This document shows positions 1 through 8,950 of a stretch of 64,000 nucleotides of DNA, piece after piece (position 1 is the first letter of the stretch; every line of letters starts with the position of its first letter). The notes beneath the pieces were generated by a model. The model saw only the letters and a list, made by a program, of their open reading frames with translations, had not been told where the DNA came from and ran no database searches. The position numbers and the translations under genes are program-made. Source of the DNA: Nostoc sp. UCD121 (GTDB taxonomy: Bacteria; Cyanobacteriota; Cyanobacteriia; Cyanobacteriales; Nostocaceae); assembly GCF_014222285.1 (NCBI RefSeq), contig NZ_JACKZS010000004.1:35033-99032 (forward strand), written 5' to 3'.

Positions 1-228
1 CCAGATGAAATGCGGAGCAAAGCTGAGAAAGAATTTTGGTTTGCCCGTGACCCAATTAAAAAGCTGGCTGCTTATTTGCTGGAGCAAAATCTAGCGAATG
101 AGGCAGAAATCAAAGCTATTGATCGTAAAATTCAGGATGTAATCGACGAGGCAGTTAAATTCGCCGAAAACAGCCCCGAACCAGACCCCAGCGAGTTATA
201 TCGTTTCGTGTTTGCAGAAGACGAATAA
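1..228 (+). CDS. pdhA: Pyruvate dehydrogenase E1 component alpha subunit, C-terminal end (partial)
   Basis: The frame is open from the first base of the window, so this is the 3' end of a longer gene that starts outside. The roughly 75 visible residues contain the FWFARDPI stretch and a Glu/Asp-rich end (PSELYRFVFAEDE) typical of cyanobacterial PDH E1 alpha. That subunit, with E1 beta, binds thiamine diphosphate and decarboxylates pyruvate to feed acetyl-CoA synthesis. The catalytic parts lie outside the window and cannot be checked. A long hairpin follows 16 bases after the stop codon and probably ends the transcript. The product call rests on the recognised C-terminal sequence only. Confidence 0.8.
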   Translation, partial: PDEMRSKAEKEFWFARDPIKKLAAYLLEQNLANEAEIKAIDRKIQDVIDEAVKFAENSPEPDPSELYRFVFAEDE

Positions 229-244
229 ACAGTGCTGAGTTATG

Positions 245-297
245 AGTGCTGAGTCCTGAGTCCTGAGTACTTTTTATTCTGCTCAGGACTCAGCACT
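245..297. terminator. Long intergenic hairpin after pdhA (terminator or dispersed repeat)
   Basis: A perfect 16-bp stem (AGTGCTGAGTCCTGAG at 245-260 with its complement at 282-297) encloses a 21-nt loop. The stem is built from the 7-bp unit TGAGTCC repeated in tandem, as is usual for Nostoc intergenic repeats. There is no clean T-tract after it. It may stop pdhA transcription or protect the 3' end; the role is inferred from position only. Confidence 0.5.
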
Positions 298-335
298 ATG
301 TACCCAGTACTACACCTTACTCAGGACTAAAATTT

Positions 336-1205
336 GTGTTTAGCATTGCAGTTCAACAGCAACAGTACAAGACGTACATTCTTTCTGATGAAGCCGCTGG
401 TTCTCAATTGGAAGTAGTACCAGAACGCGGTGGTATCATCACTCGTTGGCGCATTCAAGGGCAAGAAATTTTCTACTTGGACACTGAACGGTTTACTCAT
501 CCTGATTTGAGTGTCAGAGGTGGGAATCCAATTTTGTTTCCTATTTGTGGCAATTTACCAGATAATACTTACATCCACAACGGGCAAAAATATACTCTCA
601 AACAACACGGTTTTGCCCGTGAATTACCCTGGAAAGCAACAGAACAGGAAACTGGAGATAAAGCTAGTCTCACTGTTGTTCTTGATAGCAATGAGCAAAC
701 TAAGGTAGTTTATCCTTTTGATTTTCAACTGGCTTTCACCTACGAACTTCAAGGTAATACCCTAGAAGTCCGCCAGCAGTATAAAAACTTGTCATCCACA
801 CCAATGCCCTTTTCGGCTGGTTTCCATCCCTACTTTCTCTGCGGTGATAAAAGTCAGCTAGAGGTTGAAATTCCTTCAAAGCAGTATCAAGACAATCAAA
901 CTAAGGAATTTCACTCTTTTGATGGCAATTTTGACTTTAGCCGTGATGAAATTGATTTTGCCTTTGGACAGTTAACGAGTAAATCGGCTACTGCAATAGA
1001 TCATAGCCGGAAGTTAAAACTTACGTTGGATTATGATGATTTCTCTACCTGGCTAGTATTTTGGACAGTCAAGGGCAAAGAATTCTACTGTTTAGAACCT
1101 TGGAGCGCCACCCGTAACTCTCTTAATACTGGTGATAACCTGACTGTGTTAGCACCAGGAGCTAGCCATACAGCATCTATAAGGTTGACGGCTAATTTTT
1201 TCTAA
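336..1205 (+). CDS. Aldose 1-epimerase family protein (galactose mutarotase-like)
   Basis: A 289-residue cytosolic protein of the galactose-mutarotase fold, which interconverts alpha and beta anomers of hexoses or hexose phosphates. The family's catalytic features are visible: a His in KQHGFAR (H91), a His in SAGFHPYF (H164) and a Glu in CLEPWS (E254), close to the usual positions for a protein of about 290 residues. The start is GTG, with no strong ribosome binding site in front. It lies between pdhA and a tRNA gene and appears monocistronic. The true substrate may be glucose-6-phosphate or another sugar, because family members differ in specificity. Confidence 0.85.
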   Translation: MFSIAVQQQQYKTYILSDEAAGSQLEVVPERGGIITRWRIQGQEIFYLDTERFTHPDLSVRGGNPILFPICGNLPDNTYIHNGQKYTLKQHGFARELPWKATEQETGDKASLTVVLDSNEQTKVVYPFDFQLAFTYELQGNTLEVRQQYKNLSSTPMPFSAGFHPYFLCGDKSQLEVEIPSKQYQDNQTKEFHSFDGNFDFSRDEIDFAFGQLTSKSATAIDHSRKLKLTLDYDDFSTWLVFWTVKGKEFYCLEPWSATRNSLNTGDNLTVLAPGASHTASIRLTANFF

Positions 1206-1266
1206 ACCCCTTTACAAATCTACAGATGTATATGCTATGATGGCAAAGTTGCGAAATGCAGCGAAA

Positions 1267-1338
1267 GGGTCGCTAACTCAACGGTAGAGTACTCGGCTTT
1301 TAACCGATTAGTTCCGGGTTCGAATCCCGGGCGACCCA
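1267..1338 (+). tRNA. trnK: tRNA-Lys (anticodon UUU)
   Basis: A 72-nt cloverleaf can be drawn. The acceptor stem is GGGTCGC/GCGACCC with discriminator A. The D arm is ACTC...GAGT. The anticodon stem CTCGG pairs with CCGAT apart from its last position, enclosing the loop CTTTTAA with anticodon TTT. The T arm is CCGGG TTCGAAT CCCGG. No CCA is encoded, as is normal in cyanobacteria. UUU reads AAA and AAG lysine codons. Confidence 0.97.
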
Positions 1339-1441
1339 TAAAATTAACATATTACTAAATTACAAAGAAGGCGATCGCAGCATCCAAGAAATTTCTGCAA
1401 TTCGATAGGATAGGCATAGACTAATCCCAAACACCATTGTC

Positions 1442-2131
1442 ATGGTAAAAACACTTCCACAGCATTGGACAATTCCCCTTCTGGAAAATGGCGACAAACT
1501 AAGCCTTTATGAATTTGAGCGTCGCTACAACGCCATGCCTCACTTGAAAAAAGCCGAATTGATTGAGGGAATTGTCTACATGCCTGCTGCTTTGCGTTTT
1601 AGAAGTCATGGTCAACCGCATGGTTGGATTCTTACGTGGCTCGGTACTTATGAAGCCGCTACACCTGGTGTAGCTTTGGGAGTAGAACCCACTGTGCGCC
1701 TAGACTTAGATAACGAACCCCAACCAGATGCTGTACTTCTGATTAGTGCAGAAGCGGGTGGTCAAGCAAGGCTGAGTGACGATGATTATATTGAAGGCGC
1801 ACCAGAGTTAATTGTCGAAATTGCTGCTAGTAGTGTCGCCATCGACCTCCATGCTAAAAAACAAGCTTATCGTCGCAATGGAGTCAAAGAATATATCGTC
1901 TGGCAAGTACTCGATCAGAAATTGACGTGGTTCTATTTGGAACAGGGTGAGTATCTAGAGTTGGCTACTGATAGTAACGGTATTCTGCGAAGTCAAATTT
2001 TTCCAGGGTTGTGGTTAGGGGTTGCAGAGTTATTAGCAGGGAATATGCAGTCCGTGTTGAGTGTTTTACAAACAGGCTTGCAATCTCCTGAACATGCAGC
2101 ATTTGTCCAGAGACTAGAGCCTTGTGCCTGA
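1442..2131 (+). CDS. Uma2 family (DUF820) putative PD-(D/E)XK nuclease
   Basis: A 229-residue member of the Uma2 family, which is greatly expanded in cyanobacteria and has a restriction-endonuclease-like core. Visible landmarks are LIEGIVYM near residue 42, the PD pair at residues 95-96 in EPQPDAV, ELIVEIAASS with the conserved Glu at 126, and the following KKQAYRRNGVKEYIVW segment carrying the Lys. The cellular role of the family is unsettled; many copies sit alone among unrelated genes, as here. A HIP1-like site and an ordinary spacer separate it from fba. The start ATG follows a weak Shine-Dalgarno region. Confidence 0.85.
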   Translation: MVKTLPQHWTIPLLENGDKLSLYEFERRYNAMPHLKKAELIEGIVYMPAALRFRSHGQPHGWILTWLGTYEAATPGVALGVEPTVRLDLDNEPQPDAVLLISAEAGGQARLSDDDYIEGAPELIVEIAASSVAIDLHAKKQAYRRNGVKEYIVWQVLDQKLTWFYLEQGEYLELATDSNGILRSQIFPGLWLGVAELLAGNMQSVLSVLQTGLQSPEHAAFVQRLEPCA

Positions 2132-2436
2132 TGCTATCGCTTGTAGATTGGCCAAAATAGTTAGGAGTGCGATCGCTTCGAGATGACCATTTGGGATACT
2201 GGGCTACCAGAGCTACTAGCTGTAGGGTAACTAAATCTACAGCAATACAGAGCAACGATGGTTCATAGTACAGGAGTATAGAACATAGTTATAGTAACGA
2301 TGGCATAAACTTTTTCAACATAGATACACGACACTAGTTATAATTTCCTATAAGTTGAAAAAACTCTTAAGATTTAGCGTATTTATTACGCTTCTCTCAG
2401 ACCGACTAGCTGACAACCACATTAGGAGGACTATCT
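2132..2436 (+). promoter_or_regulatory. fba upstream region with possible promoter and strong ribosome binding site
   Basis: This 305-base gene-free stretch lies in front of fba. It holds a possible -10 box TATAAT at 2339-2344. Arms of an imperfect inverted repeat flank that box (CTTTTTCAAC near 2310 and GTTGAAAAAACT near 2354). An excellent Shine-Dalgarno sequence AGGAGG at 2424-2429 sits 7 bases before the ATG. The -35 region is not convincing, so the promoter is tentative; the ribosome binding site is clear and fits strong expression of a central carbon enzyme. Confidence 0.4.
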
Positions 2437-3516
2437 ATGGCGCTTGTACCACTGCGGCTGCTGTTGGATCACGCAGCTGAAAACGGTTACGGCATCCCAG
2501 CTTTCAACGTTAACAATTTGGAGCAGATTCAGGCAATCCTGAAGGCTGCTGTAGAGACAGATAGCCCCGTCATTTTACAAGCTTCACGCGGCGCTCGTAA
2601 TTATGCTGGCGAAAACTTCCTCCGCCACCTGATTTTGGCAGCGGTAGAAACCTATCCTCACATTCCCATTGTCATGCACCAAGATCATGGGAATGCTCCT
2701 GCTACCTGCTACTCAGCAATTAAGAACAACTTCACCAGCGTGATGATGGATGGTTCTTTAGAAGCTGATGCTAAAACTCCTGCTAGCTTCGAGTACAACG
2801 TTAATGTTACCCGCGAAGTTGTAAATGTAGCTCATGCTTTGGGTGTCAGTGTTGAAGGTGAACTCGGTTGTTTGGGTTCTCTAGAAACTGGTGCTGGTGA
2901 AGCTGAAGATGGTCACGGGTTTGAAGGTACACTCGACCACTCACAACTGCTAACCGACCCCGATGAAGCTGTTGAATTTGTAGAAGCAACCCAAGTAGAT
3001 GCTTTGGCTGTCGCCATTGGCACAAGCCACGGTGCTTACAAGTTTACTCGTAAGCCGACTGGCGAAATTTTGGCAATCAGCCGCATTGAAGAAATTCACC
3101 GCCGTCTGCCTAACACCCACTTGGTAATGCATGGTTCATCCTCTGTACCTGAAGATTTACTTGCACTGATTAACCAGTATGGTGGTGCAATTCCTGAAAC
3201 CTACGGTGTACCTGTAGAAGAAATCCAAAAAGGTATTAAGAGTGGTGTACGTAAAGTAAACATCGACACCGATAACCGTTTGGCAATTACTGCTGCTGTA
3301 CGTGAAGCTTTGGCTAAAAAACCAGAGGAGTTTGACCCCCGTCACTTCCTCAAGCCTTCTATTACATACATGCAAAAGGTGTGTGCTGAACGCTATCAAC
3401 AATTTGGCACAGCTGGCAATGCAAGCAAGATTAAGCAAATTTCTTTGGAAGATTTTGCTGCTAAGTATGCTAAAGGTGAACTCAATGTTGTCACCAAAGC
3501 TGCTGCTAAAGTTTAA
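2437..3516 (+). CDS. fba: Fructose-bisphosphate aldolase, class II
   Basis: A 359-residue class II (zinc-dependent) aldolase of the Calvin-cycle/glycolysis type. It condenses dihydroxyacetone phosphate with glyceraldehyde 3-phosphate or erythrose 4-phosphate in the cytosol. Landmarks are the N-terminal [13 protein letters not shown], the metal-site segment [22 protein letters not shown], the later metal/phosphate segment VMHGSSSVP, and [11 protein letters not shown]. Length and motifs match the long cyanobacterial type. A strong Shine-Dalgarno box precedes the ATG and a good Rho-independent terminator follows, so the gene is a single transcription unit. Codon choice is clean and biased, in line with high expression. 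Confidence 0.97.
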   Translation: MALVPLRLLLDHAAENGYGIPAFNVNNLEQIQAILKAAVETDSPVILQASRGARNYAGENFLRHLILAAVETYPHIPIVMHQDHGNAPATCYSAIKNNFTSVMMDGSLEADAKTPASFEYNVNVTREVVNVAHALGVSVEGELGCLGSLETGAGEAEDGHGFEGTLDHSQLLTDPDEAVEFVEATQVDALAVAIGTSHGAYKFTRKPTGEILAISRIEEIHRRLPNTHLVMHGSSSVPEDLLALINQYGGAIPETYGVPVEEIQKGIKSGVRKVNIDTDNRLAITAAVREALAKKPEEFDPRHFLKPSITYMQKVCAERYQQFGTAGNASKIKQISLEDFAAKYAKGELNVVTKAAAKV

Positions 3517-3587
3517 TTCTGACAACCAATAAATAGGTGCATACTACTGCTATGCTCCTAAAAAATTGAAGATTCTAATATTGATAT

Positions 3588-3622
3588 AAACCGGGTATTT
3601 ACCCGGTTTTTTATTTTATTTA
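3588..3622 (+). terminator. Rho-independent terminator of fba
   Basis: The stem AAACCGGGT/ACCCGGTTT (9 bp) with loop ATTT is followed at once by TTTATTTTATTT. It is a textbook terminator 72 bases after the fba stop codon. Confidence 0.9.
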
Positions 3623-3705
3623 TAAGGGTTGGGAGTTGGGAATTGGGCATTGCTCAATAACCAGTAGTTATTTTTCCCCAGTCCCCAGTCCCCAGTTCCC
3701 AGTCC

Positions 3706-4518
3706 CTAGAACACCCTATGTTGTAAAGAGGGCATTTGACGGCGGACTTGTTCAAGCCTAGTAGGTTTGATTTCTGCGATCGCAATTCCCGGTTTTTCTC
3801 CAGCATCAGCTAAAATTACGCCCCAAGGGTCGATAATCACGGCGTGCCCGTGGGTTAGACGGCGGGCATAGTTATTACCCGTTTGGGCAGGAGCAATGAC
3901 ATAGGCGGTATTTTCGATGGCTCTGGCTTGTAGTAGTACTTGCCAGTGGTCTTTGCCAGTAAAGGCGGTAAAGGCGGCGGGAATAAAGATAACATCGGCT
4001 CCCTTATCTGCCAAATGACGATACAGTTCAGGGAACCGGACATCATAACAAATAGAAAGCCCTAAATTACCGAGTTTTTCTGAGAAATGGACGGGTGGTA
4101 GTTCCGTACCAGCCACAACAGTGCTGGATTCCCGATAGGTGTTGCCGTCGGGGACATCAACATCAAATAAGTGTACTTTGTAGTAACGTGCAAGTTCTTG
4201 ACCGCTTGGGTCGATAAGTAGAGTTGTGTTATAAACTTTGCCTGTATTGTCTACAGGAAGTGGAAAGCTGCCGCCCAAGATCGTAACTTGAAAGCGTTGA
4301 GCCATTTTTTTGAGAAATTTTTCACTTTCAAGAGCGATCGCATCACCTTGTGCGAGTTTATCTTTTTCTTCTCCCATATAGGAAAAGTTTTCTGGCAAGC
4401 CTACCAGTTCAGCACCTTGACGCACGGCAAGCTCTATTAATTCTTCTGCCTGAGCCAAATTTTTGTGTAGATCGGGCACACTTGTCAATTGAATAGCGGC
4501 GGCTAAATAAGACTTCAT
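3706..4518 (-). CDS. Carbon-nitrogen hydrolase (Nit1/Nit2-like amidase)
   Basis: A 270-residue nitrilase-superfamily enzyme. The catalytic triad is visible: Glu43 in GLPENFSYMG, Lys113 in YYKVHLFDVD and Cys156 in LSICYDVRFPELYR. The motifs match the Nit1/Nit2 branch, whose members hydrolyse deaminated glutathione or omega-amides such as 2-oxoglutaramate. It is therefore likely a metabolite-repair amidase rather than a true nitrilase. It is convergent with fba, and the spacer between them carries short tandem repeats (GGGAACTGGGG-like). The exact substrate is not decided by the sequence. Confidence 0.88.
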   Translation of the reverse strand: MKSYLAAAIQLTSVPDLHKNLAQAEELIELAVRQGAELVGLPENFSYMGEEKDKLAQGDAIALESEKFLKKMAQRFQVTILGGSFPLPVDNTGKVYNTTLLIDPSGQELARYYKVHLFDVDVPDGNTYRESSTVVAGTELPPVHFSEKLGNLGLSICYDVRFPELYRHLADKGADVIFIPAAFTAFTGKDHWQVLLQARAIENTAYVIAPAQTGNNYARRLTHGHAVIIDPWGVILADAGEKPGIAIAEIKPTRLEQVRRQMPSLQHRVF

Positions 4519-4728
4519 AGATTCAACAACGAACAGTTGATTTATGGAAGATAGATTATCAAAATATATCGCTACTTCAACATCTATGGAACTTAATTAG
4601 AAATATGTCAGCTAAGATTTCCTTTACCAGACTTATTTTATTGCTGATTTTAATCTTCCTCTAGGTTCTGGCAAACAGAGCAAGATTGGCATTAGTTTAT
4701 GATCAAACCCTGATAAAAGTTACCTGCT

Positions 4729-5322
4729 GTGGATATTTCTATTTTCGTTCAAACATTTATTGCTGTGTTTGTCCTAGCAGATGCTGTGGGCAATATACCG
4801 ATTGTTTTAGTTTTGACTAAGGGCATGATGCCAGACCAAAGAAACAAAGTTATAGATAAAGCAATTATCGTTGCGATCGCAGTTCTTTTGCTATTTGCTT
4901 TTGCTGGGCAAGTAATTTTAAATTACTTGGAAATCAGTATCGGCTCTTTGCGAGTAGCAGGAGGTATATTGTTGCTGTTAATTGCTTTGCAAATGCTGCG
5001 GGGAGAATTAGATCAGCCAATTGTTGAAGAAGGACGCGATGTCGCAATTACTCCCCTAGCTTTACCACTGCTAGCGGGGCCAGGGACTTTGACAACGGTG
5101 ATGTTGCTGATGTCGAAATCACAGAGTCCGCATATTAGTGTCGCGGTGGGTATCGTAGGGGCGATGTTTGTCACTTGGTTAATTTTGCGTTTGGCAAATC
5201 TGATTGACCAGTGGATTGGTGCAGAAGGTGGAGTGATTGTGACTCAACTTTTGGGCTTTCTGTTGGCGGCGTTAGCAGTGGAAATTGGTAGTACGGGAGT
5301 TAGAGAATTATTTTTGAGCTAG
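4729..5322 (+). CDS. MarC family integral membrane protein
   Basis: A 197-residue protein made almost entirely of hydrophobic helices (about six), with the family's N-terminal FIAVFVLADAVGNIPIVL, the central ITPLALPLLAGPGTLTTVM loop and a hydrophobic C-terminus. It belongs to the MarC/UPF0056 family of inner-membrane proteins, whose transport substrate is not established. The start is GTG, giving MDISIF. It is convergent with trxA, and a 12-bp inverted repeat lies in the gap. Confidence 0.9.
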   Translation: MDISIFVQTFIAVFVLADAVGNIPIVLVLTKGMMPDQRNKVIDKAIIVAIAVLLLFAFAGQVILNYLEISIGSLRVAGGILLLLIALQMLRGELDQPIVEEGRDVAITPLALPLLAGPGTLTTVMLLMSKSQSPHISVAVGIVGAMFVTWLILRLANLIDQWIGAEGGVIVTQLLGFLLAALAVEIGSTGVRELFLS

Positions 5323-5360
5323 AAAACTCCTAAAAATATTCTGAAAGTGTATACAAATGT

Positions 5361-5405
5361 AAACAAGTTTGAAAAACGAGAAATTCGCGCCTCTCAAACT
5401 TGTTT
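5361..5405. terminator. Inverted repeat between convergent marC-like gene and trxA
   Basis: AAACAAGTTTGA (5361-5372) and TCAAACTTGTTT (5394-5405) form a perfect 12-bp stem around a 21-nt loop between two convergent genes. T-rich bases follow on both sides but no long T-run. It is a probable bidirectional terminator. Confidence 0.55.
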
Positions 5406-5470
5406 GTAAAAATTAACCTAAAGCTAGAACAACATTGATAACTCAAAGGGATTTCGTTCCCAATTGAGTT

Positions 5471-5794
5471 TCAAAGATACTTTTCTAAAGTGGAAGCTAA
5501 TGTACTTTTAGGTACAGCGCCTACCACCATATCTACTTTTTGTCCATCTTTAAAAATCATTAATGTGGGAATACTGCGGATGCCGTACTGACTAGCAACT
5601 TGAGGATTTTCATCCGTGTTGACTTTGACGACCTTGATTTGACCTTTGTACTGTTCGGAGATTTCATCGACAACAGGAGCTACCATACGGCATGGTCCGC
5701 ACCAGGGTGCCCAAAAGTCAACTAAAACGGGTACATCGCTGTCGAGTACTTCTTGCTTGAAACTAGAATCGGTAACTTGTGCGGCTGTTGACAT
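5471..5794 (-). CDS. trxA: Thioredoxin (m-type)
   Basis: A 107-residue classical thioredoxin with the redox motif WCGPC at residues 31-35, preceded by PVLVDFWAP and followed by the cis-proline segment [10 protein letters not shown]. It reduces target disulfides in the cytosol, taking electrons from ferredoxin- or NADPH-thioredoxin reductase. I chose the internal ATG giving MSTAAQV because this matches the normal family length and has AAGG 8-11 bases upstream; an in-frame TTG six codons earlier would only add an atypical extension. The small RNA Yfr1 and guaB lie directly upstream, the conserved cyanobacterial order. Confidence 0.97.
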   Translation of the reverse strand: MSTAAQVTDSSFKQEVLDSDVPVLVDFWAPWCGPCRMVAPVVDEISEQYKGQIKVVKVNTDENPQVASQYGIRSIPTLMIFKDGQKVDMVVGAVPKSTLASTLEKYL

Positions 5795-5913
5795 GCCTAA
5801 AACCTTCGCCAATAATATCTGAACTTGGTGAAAATTCTACCATAGCAAAAACCTCAGCTTGGGAGTCTAAGGATGTACATTTGCAAAGAAGCTCTCGAAT
5901 TTATTTACAAACA

Positions 5914-5984
5914 TAAGGAACCGCCCGAACAGTAGTCCGGGCGGAGTGTGGTGTGAGGAGTGAACGGAAACATTCGTCTCCGCT
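5914..5984 (-). ncRNA. yfr1: Small regulatory RNA Yfr1
   Basis: On the minus strand the sequence holds the ultra-conserved Yfr1 core ACTCCTCACAC (complement of 5951-5961) in an unpaired stretch between two hairpins. The 5' hairpin is CGGAGAC-GAAT-GTTTCCG (7 bp, one G-U pair) and the 3' hairpin is CCGCCCG...CGGGCGG (7-bp core), followed by TTCCTTATG. A -10 box TACAAT (complement of 5991-5996) predicts a start near 5984 and a transcript of about 70 nt. The location between guaB and trxA is the one known for Yfr1 in other cyanobacteria, where it pairs with mRNAs, for example those of outer-membrane porins. The exact ends are inferred. Confidence 0.92.
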
Positions 5985-6059
5985 ATCTCTATTGTAGGCG
6001 ACATATCGGATTTTTCCAGCAATTGTTTAGGGGGCTGGAAAAATTTATTGCAGAATTTG

Positions 6060-6250
6060 GGATTGGGAACTTGTACTGAGCGTATCGCTAAAGCGAAAGC
6101 TCCGCTAACGCGTAGCGTCTCGTAGAGAAGTCGTTGGCGTAGCCTCTCGTTAGAGAAGTATTGGGAAGAGGACTTGGGGACAAGGAGAATTCGGGACAAG
6201 GGGAAAGACTTGTTTCAAGTTCTCACTTCTTGTCCCCTTGTCCCCCTGCC
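6060..6250. repeat. Dispersed Nostoc-type repeats behind guaB
   Basis: This stretch is non-coding. It has a short dispersed repeat rich in GCGTAGC/CTCTACGAGA palindromes (about 6080-6160). A 12-bp perfect inverted repeat follows (GGGACAAGGGGA at 6193-6204 with its complement at 6233-6244), just after the guaB stop codon. The inverted repeat could act as a guaB terminator. Confidence 0.6.
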
Positions 6251-6252
6251 CC

Positions 6253-7416
6253 TTATTTCCCCATACCTAATTGTTGAGCTTTTTGGTAAACTTTACCCTC
6301 GGTTAATAGAGAAGGCGCAATCACAACTTCCACTTGCTGCATTTCTTTAATATTTTTGGCTCCTAAAGTGCCCATGCTCGTCTTTAAGGCTCCTAAAAGA
6401 TTGTGAGTGCCATCATCTAGTCCGGCTGGGCCAATGAGTATTTGTTCTAGGCTACCAGTGGTGGCAACGCGAATGCGGGTACCACGGGGCAAAACTGGGC
6501 TGGGAGTTGCCATACCCCAATGATAACCCCGTCCTGGGGCTTCTGCGGCTCTCGCAAAGGGTGAACCAATCATCACACCATCAGCACCACAGGCGATACA
6601 TTTACAAATGTCGCCACCGGTGATTAAACCACCATCAGCGATAATGGGGATATAGTTACCAGTTTCTTTGTAGTAATCATCTCGTGCTGCTGCACAATCT
6701 GCGATCGCAGTTGCCTGTGGCACACCCACACCCAAGACCCCACGGGATGTACAAGCAGCACCGGGACCAATTCCCACTAGTACGCCAGCCGCCCCAGCTT
6801 TCAACAAATTCAACGTCACGTCGTAAGTCACGCAATTCCCCAACACCACAGGGATGGGCATAGAACGGCAAAATTCTGCTAAATCAAGTGGTATTATCGA
6901 CTCTGGTGACAGATGTGCAGTAGAGACTACTGTCGCTTGAACAAAAAATAAATCGGCCCCAGCTTTTGCTACCGCCTCACCGTATTTGCTTGCACCGGCT
7001 GGAGTTGCGCTTACCGCAGCAATGCCACCTTGTTCTTTAATTTCCTGAATACGTTTTTCAATTAATTCCGGCTTTATTGGTTCGGCATAGAGTTCTTGCA
7101 TCAGGGCAACAAATTCATCTTTCCCCACAGAGGCAATCCGATCTAATATTGGCTCTGGGTCAACGTAGCGAGTGTGAATACCCTCTAAATTGAGGACACC
7201 TAATGCTCCCAACTGTGACAAACGTACAGCCATACGAACATCTACTACGCCATCCATTGCACTGGCAATTATCGGAATTTCTCGCTCAATATTGCCAATA
7301 CGCCATTTAGTATCTGCCAAACTAGGATCTAGTGTTCTGTTACCAGGAACTAGAGCAATTTCATCTATTCCGTAAGCTCTGCGAGCTGTTTTTCCCCGCC
7401 CAAGTTGAATTTCCAC
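6253..7416 (-). CDS. guaB: GuaB3-type IMP dehydrogenase-family protein
   Basis: A 387-residue TIM-barrel protein of the IMP dehydrogenase/GMP reductase family. The substrate/Cys loop [17 protein letters not shown] is present with the catalytic Cys at residue 222, as are the phosphate-binding segments [12 protein letters not shown] and [12 protein letters not shown]. The CBS domains of ordinary IMPDH are absent, which matches the short GuaB3 type that serves cyanobacteria and actinobacteria. Its role is in guanine nucleotide supply. Transcription runs towards Yfr1 and trxA. The upstream 337-base gap is clear of genes. The assignment is firm at family level; the preference for oxidising IMP is taken from family knowledge. 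Confidence 0.9.
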   Translation of the reverse strand: MEIQLGRGKTARRAYGIDEIALVPGNRTLDPSLADTKWRIGNIEREIPIIASAMDGVVDVRMAVRLSQLGALGVLNLEGIHTRYVDPEPILDRIASVGKDEFVALMQELYAEPIKPELIEKRIQEIKEQGGIAAVSATPAGASKYGEAVAKAGADLFFVQATVVSTAHLSPESIIPLDLAEFCRSMPIPVVLGNCVTYDVTLNLLKAGAAGVLVGIGPGAACTSRGVLGVGVPQATAIADCAAARDDYYKETGNYIPIIADGGLITGGDICKCIACGADGVMIGSPFARAAEAPGRGYHWGMATPSPVLPRGTRIRVATTGSLEQILIGPAGLDDGTHNLLGALKTSMGTLGAKNIKEMQQVEVVIAPSLLTEGKVYQKAQQLGMGK

Positions 7417-7753
7417 GCTTTAACTTTTATTCAAATCTGTTTAAGCTAGGGTATCAAATTGTGAGATAAGTTGGGGCGTTTTTTTCCTTGAGCTACACAG
7501 ATAAATTCCATTTACGCAAGTCACCACTCAAAACTTTGATGGACGCAAAGTATTCACTAAGCAACCAAATGAGCAAAAACAGTTAATTGGTTTTTATATT
7601 GTGTTGTTTTAGGGTTAATGTTGCGCTAGTTTTGCGATCGCTGTGCTTTCATGTGTCTATTATTACTTAGTTAGTATCACGATTATTGCCATTAATGCTC
7701 TTAAATTTACCTATCTTGAATTACATCTTGATGATTAAATTCACACTGTTGAT
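7417..7753. other. Gene-free stretch upstream of guaB
   Basis: I see no coding frame, RNA or strong repeat here. It contains one HIP1 octamer (near 7636) and should hold the guaB promoter on the minus strand, though no clear -35/-10 pair was picked out. Confidence 0.5.
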
Positions 7754-8323
7754 TTACCGTTTATTTTTAGCTGCATCCACACCAGTGTAACCAGTTGCTA
7801 TCCAAAGTATGGCCCTGGCTCCATCGCGGATAGATTTTTCGATAGATTCAGGGGGTTTTTCTGAAGGGACTGGCACTGGTTTTAAATAAATACCTCGACT
7901 ACCCAAAATAATTTCGCCGATGACACAAGCCCGGCGCATGTGGAAGTCTGAAGTAATTAAATAAACGCTCTTAATACCACGAGCTTGCAAATCATCTACT
8001 AACGTAGTAAAATTAGTAACTGTATCTACGGCTTCATAATCCAGGTGTAAACGCTTAGGATCAACACCAGCTTTGCTAAAGACTCGTTGGGTGAATCTAG
8101 GTGGACTACCCCCAGTAATCCAGATTGGTATATTTGGATGCTGGCGAACAAATTCTGCCGTAAACTTCTCTCGCTCTAAACGTCTCGTTGAACCACCCAA
8201 CACTACAACTGCTTGCGGCTGTACAAATTGGTTTTGTACTTCTTTGTATCCCCACCACGTAATTAGTGGTAGTACAAAAGCCATAAAACGAAAAGATTTA
8301 CCTGTAAAGAGTAGCTTATTCAA
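7754..8323 (-). CDS. YdcF family (DUF218) membrane-anchored protein
   Basis: A 189-residue protein with one N-terminal hydrophobic segment (about residues 12-25) followed by a DUF218/YdcF domain. VVVLGGSTRRLEREKF, IWITGGSPPRF and YLITSDFHMRRA are the family's conserved stretches. Relatives include SanA and ElyC, which affect envelope integrity, and the fold suggests nucleotide or lipid-linked sugar binding. The domain is likely on the periplasmic face. No partner genes are adjacent: a HicBA module lies upstream on the same strand, and guaB lies downstream in the direction of transcription. Confidence 0.8.
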   Translation of the reverse strand: MNKLLFTGKSFRFMAFVLPLITWWGYKEVQNQFVQPQAVVVLGGSTRRLEREKFTAEFVRQHPNIPIWITGGSPPRFTQRVFSKAGVDPKRLHLDYEAVDTVTNFTTLVDDLQARGIKSVYLITSDFHMRRACVIGEIILGSRGIYLKPVPVPSEKPPESIEKSIRDGARAILWIATGYTGVDAAKNKR

Positions 8324-8719
8324 GGCTCGATAACTTTTTTTACTAAGTCAAAAATTTCCTCTAGCTAGAAGAAAAACAATAGTTGATAGTAGAGTAGCAA
8401 ACTCCTCAATAATCTGCCCAAAAATATAAATTTGGGTGACTTTCGTGTTACAGCGCGATTAAGCGGGTTTGAAGTTTTTCCTTTAATTGATGGATTATCC
8501 TAACCTGTATCGGAAAATTCATCAAAGGGTTCTAGCACCTTGTAGAAGAACCCCATTTAGTAGTTGACTTTTCATTTTATATAGAAAATCCCTATCCTAA
8601 ATATTGTAAAGTCAGGCAAGCACTGGTAGAGTTGGCATTGCCTAGCAAAATATGGTAATGTGTTGTAAAAAATCAGAGTAATGCCCACCTTTCCCTGATT
8701 TGCCGATCACAAATAGCTA
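8324..8719. other. Gene-free stretch between hicA and the ydcF-like gene
   Basis: About 400 AT-rich bases with no believable coding frame, tRNA or strong inverted repeat. Nothing further is seen in it. Confidence 0.5.
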
Positions 8720-8950
8720 TTAATACTTACAACAATTCCCTAAATTCTTCACGAGTATTTGGCAATCGCGTAATATTTGTGCCAGTAAACCACGACCAAT
8801 TGTTTCACCTGAATGTACAGGAACTACTGTCCTGCGACCATCACTGTGTATCATAATATGATGACTACCACGTACTCTAGCCACTTCAAAATCGACTTTG
8901 CTAAGGGCTGCAATAACTTCCCTTCCTGTGACGCTTGGGAATTGACTCAT
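8720..8950 (-). CDS. hicA: HicA-type mRNA interferase toxin
   Basis: A 76-residue protein with the HicA double-stranded-RNA-binding-like fold: VTGREVIAALSKVDFEVARV, then the active-site His in GSHH (H30) and HSDGRRTVVPVHSGETIGRG. HicA toxins cleave mRNA independently of ribosomes and are silenced by HicB. Its ATG overlaps the stop codon of the upstream hicB (ATGA), so the pair is translationally coupled. The C-terminus is slightly longer than usual and ends with two Cys. Confidence 0.9.
   Translation of the reverse strand: MSQFPSVTGREVIAALSKVDFEVARVRGSHHIMIHSDGRRTVVPVHSGETIGRGLLAQILRDCQILVKNLGNCCKY

Noticed and set aside
5867..6199. A 110-codon minus-strand frame
   Set aside because: It runs through the Yfr1 RNA and dispersed repeats, its residues match translated repeat sequence, and it has no ribosome binding site.
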